This document shows, one piece after another, positions 11,201 to 21,814 of a stretch of DNA of 64,000 nucleotides. The notes under the pieces were generated by a model that was not told the DNA's origin, did not search any database, and saw only the letters and a list, made by a program, of their open reading frames with translations. A program made the translations under genes and the position numbers. Source of the stretch: Nostocoides sp. (GTDB lineage: Bacteria > Actinomycetota > Actinomycetes > Actinomycetales > Dermatophilaceae); the NCBI GenBank assembly GCA_016702415.1, contig JADJEA010000023.1, positions 248,001 through 312,000 of the forward strand, written 5' to 3'. The number at the start of each line of letters is the position of its first letter. Position 1 is the first letter of the stretch.

Positions 11201-11469
11201 CGCAGTCGCCGACCGCCGGCGGAGAACTCCAGCACGACGCAGGCGGGCACCTGCGGACCGGCCAGGTCGCTGCGCAGCCCACGCGCCTGCCGGTCGCCCG
11301 GCACGTCGGCGAAAAGGGCGAAGCAGACGGCGTCGAGAAGGCTCGTCTTGCCGGCACCGGTCGCCCCGTGAACGAGAAACAGGCCACCAGCCCCGAGCGC
11401 GTCGAAATCGACATCCTGGCGCGCGACGAACGGCCCGAACGCCTCGACCTCGACCCGGTGAACCCTCAT
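8293..11469 (-). CDS. sbcC: Exonuclease SbcC, ATPase subunit
   Basis: A 1058-residue SMC-like ATPase of the SbcCD (Rad50-Mre11-type) nuclease that trims DNA hairpins and ends. Walker A is HGATGAGKTS near the N terminus (residues ~34-42). Long coiled-coil arms flank the zinc hook CPVCGS (bases ~9927-9944). The ABC signature LSGGESFMASLAL and Walker B TLFVDEGFGSLDEE lie near the C terminus. ATG 11469 overlaps the sbcD stop by four bases (ATGA), so the pair is translationally coupled. The reading frame continues upstream without coding character and was trimmed. Confidence 0.95.
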   Translation of the reverse strand: MRVHRVEVEAFGPFVARQDVDFDALGAGGLFLVHGATGAGKTSLLDAVCFALFADVPGDRQARGLRSDLAGPQVPACVVLEFSAGGRRLRIERQAEFQRPKRRGSGVVTQPSRVRLDEFVGGAWGTVSTRIDEAAEVVHDLIGMGLAQFRRVALLPQGDFAAFLKATPEDRRRLLERLFDVSRFTDVEEWLTQRRRGLGHEVAHRQAQFDAQIERLRDLLAGATPAALDLATIAGWDDPASIPVGRWPAVAKAVFAAAEAATMRALEVEATAELRERAARQAQSAAEASAALRRRGELATQSMADLTARSEQIAADSARLAAAARAAAAGGELRALTAAAAREASARAEFARSAAALGGETDLDLLATALADAGERLADAARAVAEVEATRDDLRHTRDRRDSLDAELARTSAVLTDLAMTLSRERTELAALTALAAQAPEREWRHAQLLVAVDLFRDGATTRRALVDAREEERLRRDAWLSAREALVTLQQARLTDLAGELSGHLRDGEPCPVCGSQTHPTPQTRRASWSPDALTAADDAVQRCTEQHTETRSVIARHEATLDSVEAERTRILHTLDLTAATTAEEAARFVVEASARVRESAEAATALATRGEVVCRLVALEEEAQAGLAASKERIAAEAALAGELTERCAIQLRRAWELLSVDLAHPPTPSLLDLSTHRSAAEIGVGTDIGAGAVPGALSPDGIDRVLADVRPRVDTDISRIAALARQVAQAREARDRLDAAAGEAARARVAFEAALAASGFADRAELESALLSATERARLENDIRTYAETLAVARATLAEPEVVAALADPEPGDVAAARLAHDQARAAHLAATRDQVEITRMGGELSAVLARIVDQSGPLEQVRTAQDEIAELADLVCGGGANNVRRMRLSAFVLAARLERVVALANERLALMDQGRFRLEHDSGRAARGARSGLGLVIHDDWTGVARPPATLSGGESFMASLALALGLADAIRETSGGQEIQTLFVDEGFGSLDEESLEQVMGVLDALRDGGRAVGVVSHLGDLRDRIPARLEVVKSPQGSTVRQCPAIDTRSA

Positions 11470-12704
11470 GCGACCGCCTCGGCACCAGTCGCCGTCGTCG
11501 CATCTCCCGCCGGTCCCTGCTCGCCCTCGGAGGCCGTCCGACCCGCCGGCGCCAGCCCACCCTCGCCCTCGCGTCCCGACCGGGCGACCCGGGCGCCATC
11601 GAGCGCCCGCACCAGGAGTTCCCGCTCCCGCGGTCCGGCAGCCACACCGTCCCGGACATGGGCCAGGAAGTCGCAACAGATGTCGAGGTCGCCCCGGTCG
11701 GCGAGGCGCGCGGCATACGTCCGCCGGACCGGCTCGCCACCACCCTCCGGGACCCAGTCGAGTTTGATCGCGTGGGGGAACCGCCGCCGGATGCTGTCCA
11801 TCGCGCCGAGGGGCCGGGTCGGGTCGGTCAGGACGACGCTCACCCACGCCCCCTCCGCGGAGGTATGCCGAGCCTCACCCAGCAGGTCCGCGAGCCGCCC
11901 ACGCAGGGTCACCACCGCGCGCTCGACGGGTGCCGGGACGAGGTCGACCCGGGCCTGGCCGCCCGCCTCGACCTCGACCACGGCATACCCCTTGACATGT
12001 CCCGCCTCGCCGAAGGACATCGCGACTGGCGACCCGCTGTAGTGGGCGACGTCACCGACTCGCTGACGGCCGTGGAGGTGGCCGAGGGCGGCATACGCAA
12101 ACCCGTCGAAGAGGCCGGGGTCGACCGACCCGACCCCGCCGACGGAGATGTCCCGCTCGGACTCACACCCCGCCCCACCGGACACCGCGGCATGGGCCAT
12201 CGCCACCGCGGGCCGCCCTCGCCGCTGCGCATCGGCGCGCACCGCGTCCAGGACCGCGCGCAGCACCCCGGCATGGGTGCGCTGCTCGGCACCCACGGCG
12301 TCGGCGACGACCTGGGGCTCGAGATAGGGCACGGCATACACGGCCGCATCGGCGACCAGAACCGGCTCGGTCAACGCCCCCACCCCGGTGCGGACATGGA
12401 GGCCGGCCCGGGCCAGCAGGCTCGAGGCGAAGCCGAGCCGGATCGCCGAGTCGTGGTTGCCACTGATGAGGACGACCTGGGCGCCGGTGTCGACGAGGCG
12501 CTCCAAGGTGTCGGACAGGACCGCAACGGCGTCGGGATTGGGCAGCGCCTTGTCATAGATGTCGCCCGCGATCAGGACCGCATCGACCCGGGCCTCGCGC
12601 GCCGTCTCGACCAGGTGGTCGAGCACCCTGGCCTGGACATCGAGGAGCCGGACGCCGTTGAAGGCCCGGCCCAGATGCCAGTCGGAGGTGTGCAGGAAGC
12701 GCAT
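11466..12704 (-). CDS. sbcD: Exonuclease SbcD, nuclease subunit
   Basis: A 412-residue metallophosphoesterase, partner of SbcC. Metal-binding motifs are visible in order: FLHTSDWHLGR (residues 3-13), IAGDIYDKA, ISGNHDS, and GHLHGRQRV further on. The start ATG 12704 puts the first motif at the extreme N terminus, as in the family. The C-terminal ~50 residues are a serine/glycine/alanine-rich tail (SGREGEGGLAPAGRTA) of unclear relevance. It is the first gene of a two-gene operon and runs opposite to its neighbours. Confidence 0.93.
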   Translation of the reverse strand: MRFLHTSDWHLGRAFNGVRLLDVQARVLDHLVETAREARVDAVLIAGDIYDKALPNPDAVAVLSDTLERLVDTGAQVVLISGNHDSAIRLGFASSLLARAGLHVRTGVGALTEPVLVADAAVYAVPYLEPQVVADAVGAEQRTHAGVLRAVLDAVRADAQRRGRPAVAMAHAAVSGGAGCESERDISVGGVGSVDPGLFDGFAYAALGHLHGRQRVGDVAHYSGSPVAMSFGEAGHVKGYAVVEVEAGGQARVDLVPAPVERAVVTLRGRLADLLGEARHTSAEGAWVSVVLTDPTRPLGAMDSIRRRFPHAIKLDWVPEGGGEPVRRTYAARLADRGDLDICCDFLAHVRDGVAAGPRERELLVRALDGARVARSGREGEGGLAPAGRTASEGEQGPAGDATTATGAEAVA

Positions 12705-12821
12705 ACCAGGCAATCTAGGAGAGGGCTCCGACAGCCCCCCGGATCTGGGCCGGTGCGCCGCCGACAAACCGGCCGGCGGTCATCTCTGGCACCGCTTCCA
12801 CCCGTGTGGTTGGGTGAGCGC

Positions 12822-14306
12822 GTGGGAGCAGAGGTCGAAGCCAAGAGTTACACCCGCGAGGAACGCCAGCGCTACCGCGAGAAGGTGCGCCAGAACCTCG
12901 ATGTGTTCGAGCAGATGCTCGCCGGCAGCCAGTTCGAGTTCGACCGGCCGATGACCGGCATGGAGATCGAGCTCAACCTCGTCGACGAGGACTACCAGCC
13001 GCGGTTCGCCAACGCCGAGGTCCTCGCCGCGATCGCCGACGCCGACTTCCAGACCGAGCTGGCTCAGTACAACATCGAGATGAACGTCCAGCCGCGTCCG
13101 CTGCCCGGGGATGCCGCGCTGGAGTTGGAGCAGGACCTGCGCGCCTCCCTCAACAACGCCGAGGTCAAGGCCCGGCAGACGGGCGCGCGGATCGTCCCGA
13201 TCGGCATCCTCCCGACGATCATGCCGGAGCATTTCGAGGGGGAGTGGATCACCGCCAACAACCGCTACACCGCGCTCAACGACTCGATCTTCTTCGCTCG
13301 CGGCGAGGACATCTATCTCGACATCGAGGGACCGACCGGCGAGCGCGTGGCGACCTTTAGCGACAGCATCGCCCCCGAGTCCGCGTGCACCTCCGTCCAA
13401 CTCCACCTCCAGGTGGCCCCGCAGATGTTCGCGGCCCACTGGAATGCCGCCCAAGCGCTCGCCGGCCCCCAGCTGGCCCTCGCCGCGAACTCCCCCTTCT
13501 TTTTCGGCAAGCGCCTGCATGCCGAGACCCGGATCGAGTTGTTCAAGCAGGCCACCGACACCCGTCCGATCGAGTTGAAGAACCAGGGTGTCCGGCCGCG
13601 CGTCTTCTTCGGGGAGCGGTGGATCACCTCGATCTTCGACCTCTTCGAGGAGAACGTCCGCTACTTCCCGGCACTCCTGGCCGAGTGCAGCGACGAGGAC
13701 CCGGCGGCACTGCTCGCGGAGGGCAAGGCACCCACGCTGCCCGAGCTTCGGCTGCACAATGGGACGGTCTACCGCTGGAACCGCCCGATCTATGACGTCG
13801 TCGGTGGCCGGCCGCACCTGCGGGTCGAGAACCGGGTCCTGCCCGCCGGGCCGAGCATGATCGACGTCCTCGCCAATGCCGCCTTCTATTACGGCGTCGT
13901 GCGCTGTCTCGCCGCCGAGGACCGGCCGATCTGGACCAAGATGAGCTTCTCCGCGGCGGAGGAGAACTTCCGGCGCTGCGCCCGCGACGGCATCGACGCC
14001 CGTCTCTACTGGCCCGGGTTCGGCGAGGTCGGTGCCGACGAACTCGTCCTGCGCCACCTACTGCCGCTGGCCCACCAGGGCCTGACCGAGTGGGGCGTCT
14101 CGGAGAAGGTGCGCGATCGCTACCTCAGCGTCATCGAGGGCCGCTGCACGACGGGCGTCAACGGGGCCGCCTGGCAGACCGCCCGGGTGGAGCAACTCGA
14201 GGCCGCGGGGGAGGACCGCCGCCGGGCCTTGAGCCGCATGCTGGGCGAGTATGCCGAGCGCATGCACTCCAACGAACCCGTCCACACCTGGCCCCTCGAC
14301 GGGTGA
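12822..14306 (+). CDS. Glutamate-cysteine ligase family protein (GCS2-like)
   Basis: A 494-residue protein of the actinobacterial glutamate-cysteine-ligase-like family. After an N-terminal helix (REERQRYREKVRQNLDVFEQ), the glutamate-binding-like strand GMEIELNLVDEDYQPR is near residue 50. QYNIEMNVQPRPL, PIGILPTIMP and DSIAPESACTSVQLHLQV follow. The GTG 12822 start gives the N terminus seen in related proteins. The substrate in this subgroup is not established, so it should not be taken as proof of gamma-glutamylcysteine synthesis. Confidence 0.75.
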   Translation: MGAEVEAKSYTREERQRYREKVRQNLDVFEQMLAGSQFEFDRPMTGMEIELNLVDEDYQPRFANAEVLAAIADADFQTELAQYNIEMNVQPRPLPGDAALELEQDLRASLNNAEVKARQTGARIVPIGILPTIMPEHFEGEWITANNRYTALNDSIFFARGEDIYLDIEGPTGERVATFSDSIAPESACTSVQLHLQVAPQMFAAHWNAAQALAGPQLALAANSPFFFGKRLHAETRIELFKQATDTRPIELKNQGVRPRVFFGERWITSIFDLFEENVRYFPALLAECSDEDPAALLAEGKAPTLPELRLHNGTVYRWNRPIYDVVGGRPHLRVENRVLPAGPSMIDVLANAAFYYGVVRCLAAEDRPIWTKMSFSAAEENFRRCARDGIDARLYWPGFGEVGADELVLRHLLPLAHQGLTEWGVSEKVRDRYLSVIEGRCTTGVNGAAWQTARVEQLEAAGEDRRRALSRMLGEYAERMHSNEPVHTWPLDG

Positions 14307-14374
14307 CCGACACGCTCACCGCGCGTTCGCGGGCGGGTTCGCCCGCAGCGAGACCGGTGCGCTTGAATGTGCCC

Positions 14375-16306
<1,932 letters not shown>

Positions 16307-16374
16307 CGACGCGGACGTTCCGGGGAGCCGGGCGGTGCGCCCACCGGGGCCACATTTCTGCTAGACACATGGGT

Positions 16375-16872
16375 ATGGCCGACACTGCATTCAAGGGTTC
16401 CCCCGTCACCACTTCCGGCGAGCTTCCCGCGCTCGGCTCGGACGCTCCGGCGTTCGACCTGACCGGGACCGATCTCGCCGACGTCACCTCCGCGGGCCTG
16501 AGCGGCCGCCGGGTCGTGCTCAACATCTTCCCGAGCGTCGACACCGGCGTCTGCGCAACGAGCGTCCGCAAATTCAACGAGGTCGCCGCCGGCCTCGACA
16601 ACACGACCGTCGTCTGCGCGTCCGCCGACCTGCCGTTCGCGCTGGGCCGCTTCTGCGGGGCCGAGGGCATCGAGAACGTCGTCGCCGCCTCGTCCTTCCG
16701 CAGCGACTTCGGCGCCGACTACGGCGTGACCATGACCGACGGCCCCTTGCGCGGCCTGCTCGCCCGGTCGGTCGTCGTCCTCGACGGCGACGGCAAGGTC
16801 CTCTACACCGAACTCGTTCCCGAGATCACCCAGGAACCCGACTACGACGCCGCGGTCGCCGCGCTCGGGTGA
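16375..16872 (+). CDS. tpx: Thiol peroxidase (Tpx, atypical 2-Cys peroxiredoxin)
   Basis: A 165-residue thioredoxin-dependent peroxidase that reduces lipid and hydrogen peroxides. The peroxidatic Cys is in FPSVDTGVCATSVRKFN (~residue 60) and the resolving Cys is in FALGRFCGAEG (~93), the Tpx spacing. The N-terminal KGSPVTTSGELPALGSDAP matches Tpx proteins. The start may be ATG 16369 (MGMADT) or 16375 (MADTAF); neither has a clear ribosome binding site. A stand-alone gene 34 bases before fadD-like. Confidence 0.92.
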   Translation: MADTAFKGSPVTTSGELPALGSDAPAFDLTGTDLADVTSAGLSGRRVVLNIFPSVDTGVCATSVRKFNEVAAGLDNTTVVCASADLPFALGRFCGAEGIENVVAASSFRSDFGADYGVTMTDGPLRGLLARSVVVLDGDGKVLYTELVPEITQEPDYDAAVAALG

Positions 16873-16906
16873 GCCCGCGGCATACCCCACGGAGCAAGGA
16901 GCAGTG

Positions 16907-18589
16907 ATGTCGGGCACCGACGCCGTCGTCCAGCGGGTCCGCCGCCAGTCCCTGGCGGACCTGGTCCATCGGAGTGCGGCGCGGGTGCCCGACAAACTCG
17001 CCATCGGCGACGGCGAGACCCGGCTGACGTATGCCGAGTTGGACGCCCTCGTCGAGGGCACCGCCGCGGCCCTCGCCGCCGCGGGCGTCGCTGCGGGAGA
17101 CCGGCTGGCGCTGCTCTCCCGCAACAGCTGGCAGTTTGCCGTGCTCAACTTCGCCACCGCGCGCGCCGGCGTCGTCCTGGTCCCGGTCAACTTCATGCTC
17201 GGGGCCGGCGAGATCGCCTTCATCCTCGACCACAGCGGCGCCCGCGGATTCCTCGCCCAGGAGGGGTATGCCGCGGTCGCCGCCGCCGCGGTCGCGGCGA
17301 GTTCCGGTGGGGTGGAGGTGCGCGGCATACTCCCCGACGCCGGCGGCCGGTCCCTGGCGGCGGCACCCCCGGACGGATGGGCCGACGCCAGCGCGTGGTT
17401 CGTGCCCGCTCAGCTGCCCGGCGGTGCGATGCTCTCCCGTCCTTCCGACGCGGGTCCTTCCGACGCGAATCCTTCCGACGCGGGTCGTGCCGACTCGAGT
17501 CCTTCCGACGCGGGCGTGGGGGATGACGACCCGGTGCGGATCATGTACACCTCCGGCACCGAAGCGCGCCCCAAGGGCGTGCTGCTGTCGAGCCGCTCGT
17601 TGATGTGGCAATACGTCAGCTGCATCGTCGACGGTCACATGGAGCCCGACGACGTCGACCTGCACACCCTCCCGCTCTATCACTGCGCCCAGCTCGACTG
17701 CTTCCTGACTCCCGACGTCTATCTCGGCGCGACCAGCCTCATCCTCCCCGCCCCCGATCCGGCGGCCATCCTCGCGACGATCGCCCGCGAGCGAGTGACC
17801 AAGTTCTTCGCGCCGCCGACCGTCTGGATCGGCCTCCTGCGCCATCCCCACTTCGACTCCACCGATCTGTCCAGCCTGCGCAAGGGCTACTACGGGGCCT
17901 CGCCGATGCCGGTGGAGGTCCTCAAGGAGATGCAGCAGCGGTTGCCGCAGGTCCAGTTGTGGAACTTCTACGGCCAGACCGAGATGGCGCCTCTGGCGAC
18001 GATCCTGCGCCCGCACGAGCAACTCGCCCACGCCGGATCGGCCGGGCGAGCGGGCCTGAATGTCGAGACGATCATCGTCGACGACGACGGCGTGGAGGTT
18101 CCGCGCGGCACCATCGGCGAGATCGTCCACCGGAGCCCGCATGCCACGCTCGGCTACTACCGCGACGACGACAAGACGGCGGCGGCCTTCGCCGGCGGGT
18201 GGTTCCACTCCGGTGACCTCGGGTATGTCGACGCCGACGGCTACCTCCACGTCGTCGACCGCAAGAAGGACATGATCAAGACCGGCGGCGAGAATGTCGC
18301 CAGCCGGGAGGTCGAGGAGGCGATCTACACCCTCGACGGGGTCGCCGAGGTCGCGGTCTTCGGCATCCCCCATCCGGTGTGGGTCGAGTCGGTGACCGCG
18401 GTCGTCGTCACCAAGCCCGGCGCCGTGTTGACCGAGGAGCAGGTCATCGCCCACGCCCGGGGCGCGCTCGCCGGCTTCAAGGCGCCGAAATATGTCGTCT
18501 TCGTCGATGCGCTGCCCAAGAACCCGAGCGGCAAGATCCTCAAACGCGATCTGCGCCAGCAACACGCGGGTCTGGCCGCCGCCGACTGA
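16907..18589 (+). CDS. Fatty-acid/acyl-CoA synthetase (AMP-binding)
   Basis: A 560-residue ANL-superfamily ligase that activates a carboxylic acid to acyl-AMP and then acyl-CoA. The P-loop MYTSGTEARPKGV is at ~residue 214. NFYGQTEMAP and GWFHSGDLGYVDADGYLH follow, with the hinge DRKKDMIKTGGENV and the C-terminal lysine in KNPSGKILKRDLR. ATG 16907 has AAGGAG five bases upstream. Just before the P-loop is a run of five pentapeptide repeats (PSDAG type) encoded by a 15-bp array at 17441-17515. Acid specificity cannot be deduced. Confidence 0.88.
   Translation: MSGTDAVVQRVRRQSLADLVHRSAARVPDKLAIGDGETRLTYAELDALVEGTAAALAAAGVAAGDRLALLSRNSWQFAVLNFATARAGVVLVPVNFMLGAGEIAFILDHSGARGFLAQEGYAAVAAAAVAASSGGVEVRGILPDAGGRSLAAAPPDGWADASAWFVPAQLPGGAMLSRPSDAGPSDANPSDAGRADSSPSDAGVGDDDPVRIMYTSGTEARPKGVLLSSRSLMWQYVSCIVDGHMEPDDVDLHTLPLYHCAQLDCFLTPDVYLGATSLILPAPDPAAILATIARERVTKFFAPPTVWIGLLRHPHFDSTDLSSLRKGYYGASPMPVEVLKEMQQRLPQVQLWNFYGQTEMAPLATILRPHEQLAHAGSAGRAGLNVETIIVDDDGVEVPRGTIGEIVHRSPHATLGYYRDDDKTAAAFAGGWFHSGDLGYVDADGYLHVVDRKKDMIKTGGENVASREVEEAIYTLDGVAEVAVFGIPHPVWVESVTAVVVTKPGAVLTEEQVIAHARGALAGFKAPKYVVFVDALPKNPSGKILKRDLRQQHAGLAAAD
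17441..17515 (+). repeat. In-frame 15-bp minisatellite, five units (PSDAG type)
   Basis: Five consecutive 15-base units encode PSDAG, PSDAN, PSDAG, RADSS, PSDAG. Units 1-3 and 5 are nearly identical (CCTTCCGACGCGGGT type); unit 4 is diverged. The array lies inside the acyl-CoA synthetase gene, just before its ATP-binding P-loop, and keeps the frame. Confidence 0.9.
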
Positions 18590-18610
18590 CGCCTCACCAC
18601 GGGGCGGGTC

Positions 18611-19744
18611 TCAGGACCGGTCGCAGACGACCGCGACCTCGTGGTGGTCGGTATGCGGGAACATGTCGAACAACCGCGCCTCTCGGGCACGCCAGGTGGC
18701 GAGCCCGGCGAGATCGCGCGCGAGCGTGACCGGATTGCAGCTCGAATAGACCAGCGTGTCGGCCGGGCACGCGTCCAGCCACGCGACCAGGCCGGGGTCG
18801 AGTCCCCGCCGCGGGGGATTGACGACGACGAGATCGGGCGGTCCGGGCAGGAGGTCGTATGCCGCAGACGCATCCCCCGCCGCGAACCTCGCCAGTCCCG
18901 GGTCCAACCCGAGCTCAGCGGCCGAGCGTCGCGCCGCCGCGATCGCCCCGGCGGCGATCTCGACACCGGCGACCACCCGCCCCGGGCCCGCGGCGTGCAA
19001 CGCGAACCCCCCGACGCCGCAATAGAGGTCCCACACCGTGCGTGGCGCCGACTCCACGACCCACGCCCGCGCTTGGGCATAGAGCGCCGTCGCCACCGCC
19101 GTATTGGTCTGGAAGAAGGCGTCCGGCGGGAGGTGCAGCGGGACGGGGCCGATCGGCATACGGAGCGAATCCTGTTGGGTCAGCACGATTTCCCGCTCTC
19201 CGGCGAGGATCGCGGCGGGCTTCGGCTGAATATTGAGCGAGACGACGCGCGTCGTCGGCATCGCCTCCAGGAGGCGGGGCAGCCGGCTGCGCAGCAGCGC
19301 CTCGTGGTGGGTGCTGCGCAGGACGAACCGGATCATCAGCTCACCGGTCGGTGCGGCCGTGACGACGACATGCTTGAGTTCGCCGCGGCGGGTGGGCACG
19401 GCATACGGGATGAGGCCGATGTCGTCGATAACTGCGGACAGTCGGGGGAGCGCCGTGGCGATGGCGGGGTCGTGGAGTCCGCACTCCCGCAGGTCGACCC
19501 CCCGACCGTCCGGCCCGAGTATGCCGAGACTCACCTCCCCCACCGACCCCTCGGCCACGAGCTTGGCCTTGTTACGGAAGCCGTGGTCGGGACCGGACAC
19601 CGGCTCCAGCCACCGAACCCCGGGCGCGGCGCTGGCCAACACGGCCGCCACCGCCGCCTGCTTGGCGGCGACCTGGTCGGGGTGCGGGATCGCCAGGAGG
19701 GTGCAGGATCGGCATACGCCCCTGTCGTGGTAGTCACATCGCAC
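18611..19744 (-). CDS. rlmC: 23S rRNA (uracil-C5)-methyltransferase, RlmC-like
   Basis: A 377-residue SAM-dependent RNA m5U methyltransferase with the length of E. coli RlmC. The N-terminal cluster motif (VRCDYHDRGVCRSC, Cys 3, 11, 14, plus a later Cys in LRECGLHDP) is the [4Fe-4S] ligand set of the RlmC/RlmD family. SAM and catalytic motifs follow: FFQTNTAVATALYAQA, DLYCGVGGFALHAA, VVNPPRRGLDP and VYSSCNPVTLARDL, which holds the nucleophilic Cys. GTG 19744 has GGGAGG nine bases upstream and places Cys3 as in E. coli. Divergent from the YrdC-like gene. Confidence 0.88.
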   Translation of the reverse strand: MRCDYHDRGVCRSCTLLAIPHPDQVAAKQAAVAAVLASAAPGVRWLEPVSGPDHGFRNKAKLVAEGSVGEVSLGILGPDGRGVDLRECGLHDPAIATALPRLSAVIDDIGLIPYAVPTRRGELKHVVVTAAPTGELMIRFVLRSTHHEALLRSRLPRLLEAMPTTRVVSLNIQPKPAAILAGEREIVLTQQDSLRMPIGPVPLHLPPDAFFQTNTAVATALYAQARAWVVESAPRTVWDLYCGVGGFALHAAGPGRVVAGVEIAAGAIAAARRSAAELGLDPGLARFAAGDASAAYDLLPGPPDLVVVNPPRRGLDPGLVAWLDACPADTLVYSSCNPVTLARDLAGLATWRAREARLFDMFPHTDHHEVAVVCDRS

Positions 19745-19780
19745 CGCTGCCCGCCTCCCTTCTGGCCCTAAGGTGATCGT

Positions 19781-20404
19781 ATGGCGCGGTACCTCGACGT
19801 CCATCCCCACGACCCCCAGCCGCGGTCGATCCGGCAGACCGTCGAGGTGCTCCGGGGCGGCGGGCTGATCGCCTATCCGACCGACTCGGGCTACGCCCTC
19901 GGTGCGGCGCTGGGGGACCAGCACGCCAAGGACCGGATTCGCGAGATCCGGCGGCTCGACGACAAGCACCACTACACGCTCATGTGCCGCGATTTCGCCC
20001 AGCTCGGGCAGGTCGTCCTCGTCGACAACGACATCTTCCGGGCGATCAAGGCGGTGACACCTGGGCCGTACACCTTCATCCTGCGGGCGACGAAGGAGGT
20101 GCCACGGCGGCTCCTGCACCCCCGCAAGAAGACTGTGGGAGTGCGCATTCCGCAGTCGCGCGTCGTCCAGGCGCTCTTGACGGAGCTGGGCGAGCCGCTC
20201 CTGAGCAGCACGCTCATCCTCCCGGGCGAGAGCGCCCCGATGACCGACGGGTGGGAAGTCAAGGAGACCCTGGACCATGCCGTCGATCTCGTCCTGGATG
20301 CGGGGGAGTGCCCCGACTCACCGACGACGGTCGTCGACTGCAGCGGCGAGACTCCGGTGGTCGTCCGGGTCGGTGCCGGCGACCCGGCGCGTTTCGAGGA
20401 CTGA
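19781..20404 (+). CDS. YrdC/Sua5-family threonylcarbamoyl-AMP synthase (YciO type)
   Basis: A 207-residue YrdC-domain protein. The conserved GGLIAYPTDSGYALG is near residue 28, RIREIRRLDDKHHYTLMCRDF follows, then PGPYTFILRATKEVPR and KKTVGVRIPQS. These are the nucleotide and threonine/bicarbonate-binding elements of the family that makes threonylcarbamoyl adenylate for tRNA t6A. The sequence style and lack of a Sua5 C-terminal domain resemble YciO, whose exact role is less certain. It starts 36 bases from the divergent rlmC start. Confidence 0.83.
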   Translation: MARYLDVHPHDPQPRSIRQTVEVLRGGGLIAYPTDSGYALGAALGDQHAKDRIREIRRLDDKHHYTLMCRDFAQLGQVVLVDNDIFRAIKAVTPGPYTFILRATKEVPRRLLHPRKKTVGVRIPQSRVVQALLTELGEPLLSSTLILPGESAPMTDGWEVKETLDHAVDLVLDAGECPDSPTTVVDCSGETPVVVRVGAGDPARFED

Positions 20405-20434
20405 CGAATCAGCGTGCACGAGAAGGAGATCAGC

Positions 20435-21814
20435 GTGAATCAGCCCAAACGGGTGGTCCAGCGTGGCCTGTGGTTCGAGGAGTTCGAGGTGGGAACCATC
20501 TATGTCCATCGCCCCGGACGCACCGTCACCGAGACCGACAACGTCCTCTTCACGACCCTGACAATGAACACCCAGCCGCTGCACCTCGACGCCGCCGAGA
20601 GCGAGGCGCTGCCGCCCTTCCATGCCCGCCTCGTCAACTCGATGTTCACCCTGTCCACCCTGGTCGGGTTGTCGGTGGCCCAGCTGACCCAGGGCACCAT
20701 CGTGGCCAACCTGGGGTTCTCCGCGATCGCGTTCCCCAAGCCGGTCTTCCACGGCGACACGCTGTATGCCGAGACTCTCGTCGCCGACAAGCGACCCTCC
20801 GCGAAGCGGCCGGGGGAGGGGATCGTGTCCTTGGAGCACACCGCCCGCAACCAGCATGGTGACGTGGTCGCGACCGCGACCCGGCAGACGCTGGTGCGCA
20901 TGCGCCCCAGCGACGCGGGGACGGGACGCGGGGAGGGGGACGCGGGGAGGCCGCGGGACCCCAGACCTGGAAGCGGCCAGGGGCAGGACGCACAGGCACC
21001 GCAGGCACCGGCAGCGTGGGCGCCCGGGCCGGGCTGGCTGTTCGTGCCGGCGGATCGGCCGGAGCGCTATCCCAAGGCTCTGGAACGCGCCGACGTCGTG
21101 CTGCTCGACCTCGAGGACGCGGTGGCGCCGGGAGCCAAGGCCGCGGCGCGCGACGCGGTCCGGACCCTGGCGCTCGATCCAGAGCGCACCGTCGTTCGGC
21201 TCAACGCGGCCGACACCGCCGAGCATGCCGCCGACGTCGCCCTGGTCCGTGAGATCGGTTGCGCCAGAGTGATGCTGGCCAAGGCGGAGAACCCCGAGTC
21301 GGTGGCGGCGCTGGCACCGCTCGAGGTGATCGTCCTGGCGGAGTCTCCCCGCGGCATACTGCAAGTGCCGGAGTTGGTCGCGGTGCCGAATGTCATCGGC
21401 GCGATGTGGGGGGCGGAGGATCTCGTCGCCGGGCTCGGCGGGAGTGGCAGCCGCACGGCATCGGGGGGCTACCGCGACGTGGCCCGGCACGCGCGATCGA
21501 CGACCCTGATCGCCGCGAAAGCGTTCGGGCGCTTGGCGATCGACTCGGTGGTGCTCAATATCGCCGATCTCGACACTCTCCGGGCCGAGAGTGAGGACGC
21601 CCGCGCTGTCGGGTTCGATGCGAAGGCCGCCATCCATCCCAGCCAGGTGGCCGGAATCCGGGCCGCGTTCAGGCCAGGGGAGGAGGAGATCGCCTGGGCC
21701 AGAGCGGTTCTCGCCGAAGCCGAGAAGCACGGCGGGGGCGTCTTCACCTTCGGCGGCCGAATGGTCGACGGGCCGGTCCTCAAACACGCCGCAGGCATCG
21801 TCCGCCGCGCCTAG
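20435..21814 (+). CDS. MaoC-like dehydratase fused to HpcH/HpaI-CitE-type CoA lyase
   Basis: A 459-residue protein joining two enzymes that are usually separate neighbouring genes. Residues ~1-165 form a MaoC hot-dog hydratase (FEEFEVGTIYVHRPGRTVTE, NTQPLHLD, FGSA-like FSAIAFPKPVFHGDTLY). Residues ~205-459 form a citrate-lyase-beta-like aldolase (WLFVPADRPERYPKALERAD, VLLDLEDAVAP, IGAMWGAEDLVAGLGG, AAIHPSQV). The ~40-residue linker is low-complexity (Gly/Arg/Pro/Gln-rich). GTG 20435 follows AAGGAG. The likely substrates are CoA esters such as methylmalyl/mesaconyl-CoA, by family analogy. A lost stop from a sequence error could mimic a fusion. Confidence 0.8.
   Translation: MNQPKRVVQRGLWFEEFEVGTIYVHRPGRTVTETDNVLFTTLTMNTQPLHLDAAESEALPPFHARLVNSMFTLSTLVGLSVAQLTQGTIVANLGFSAIAFPKPVFHGDTLYAETLVADKRPSAKRPGEGIVSLEHTARNQHGDVVATATRQTLVRMRPSDAGTGRGEGDAGRPRDPRPGSGQGQDAQAPQAPAAWAPGPGWLFVPADRPERYPKALERADVVLLDLEDAVAPGAKAAARDAVRTLALDPERTVVRLNAADTAEHAADVALVREIGCARVMLAKAENPESVAALAPLEVIVLAESPRGILQVPELVAVPNVIGAMWGAEDLVAGLGGSGSRTASGGYRDVARHARSTTLIAAKAFGRLAIDSVVLNIADLDTLRAESEDARAVGFDAKAAIHPSQVAGIRAAFRPGEEEIAWARAVLAEAEKHGGGVFTFGGRMVDGPVLKHAAGIVRRA

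Noticed and set aside
8398..12042. 1214-residue plus-strand reading frame opposite sbcCD
   Set aside because: Arg/Gly/Pro-rich antisense translation of sbcC and sbcD, no recognisable domain.
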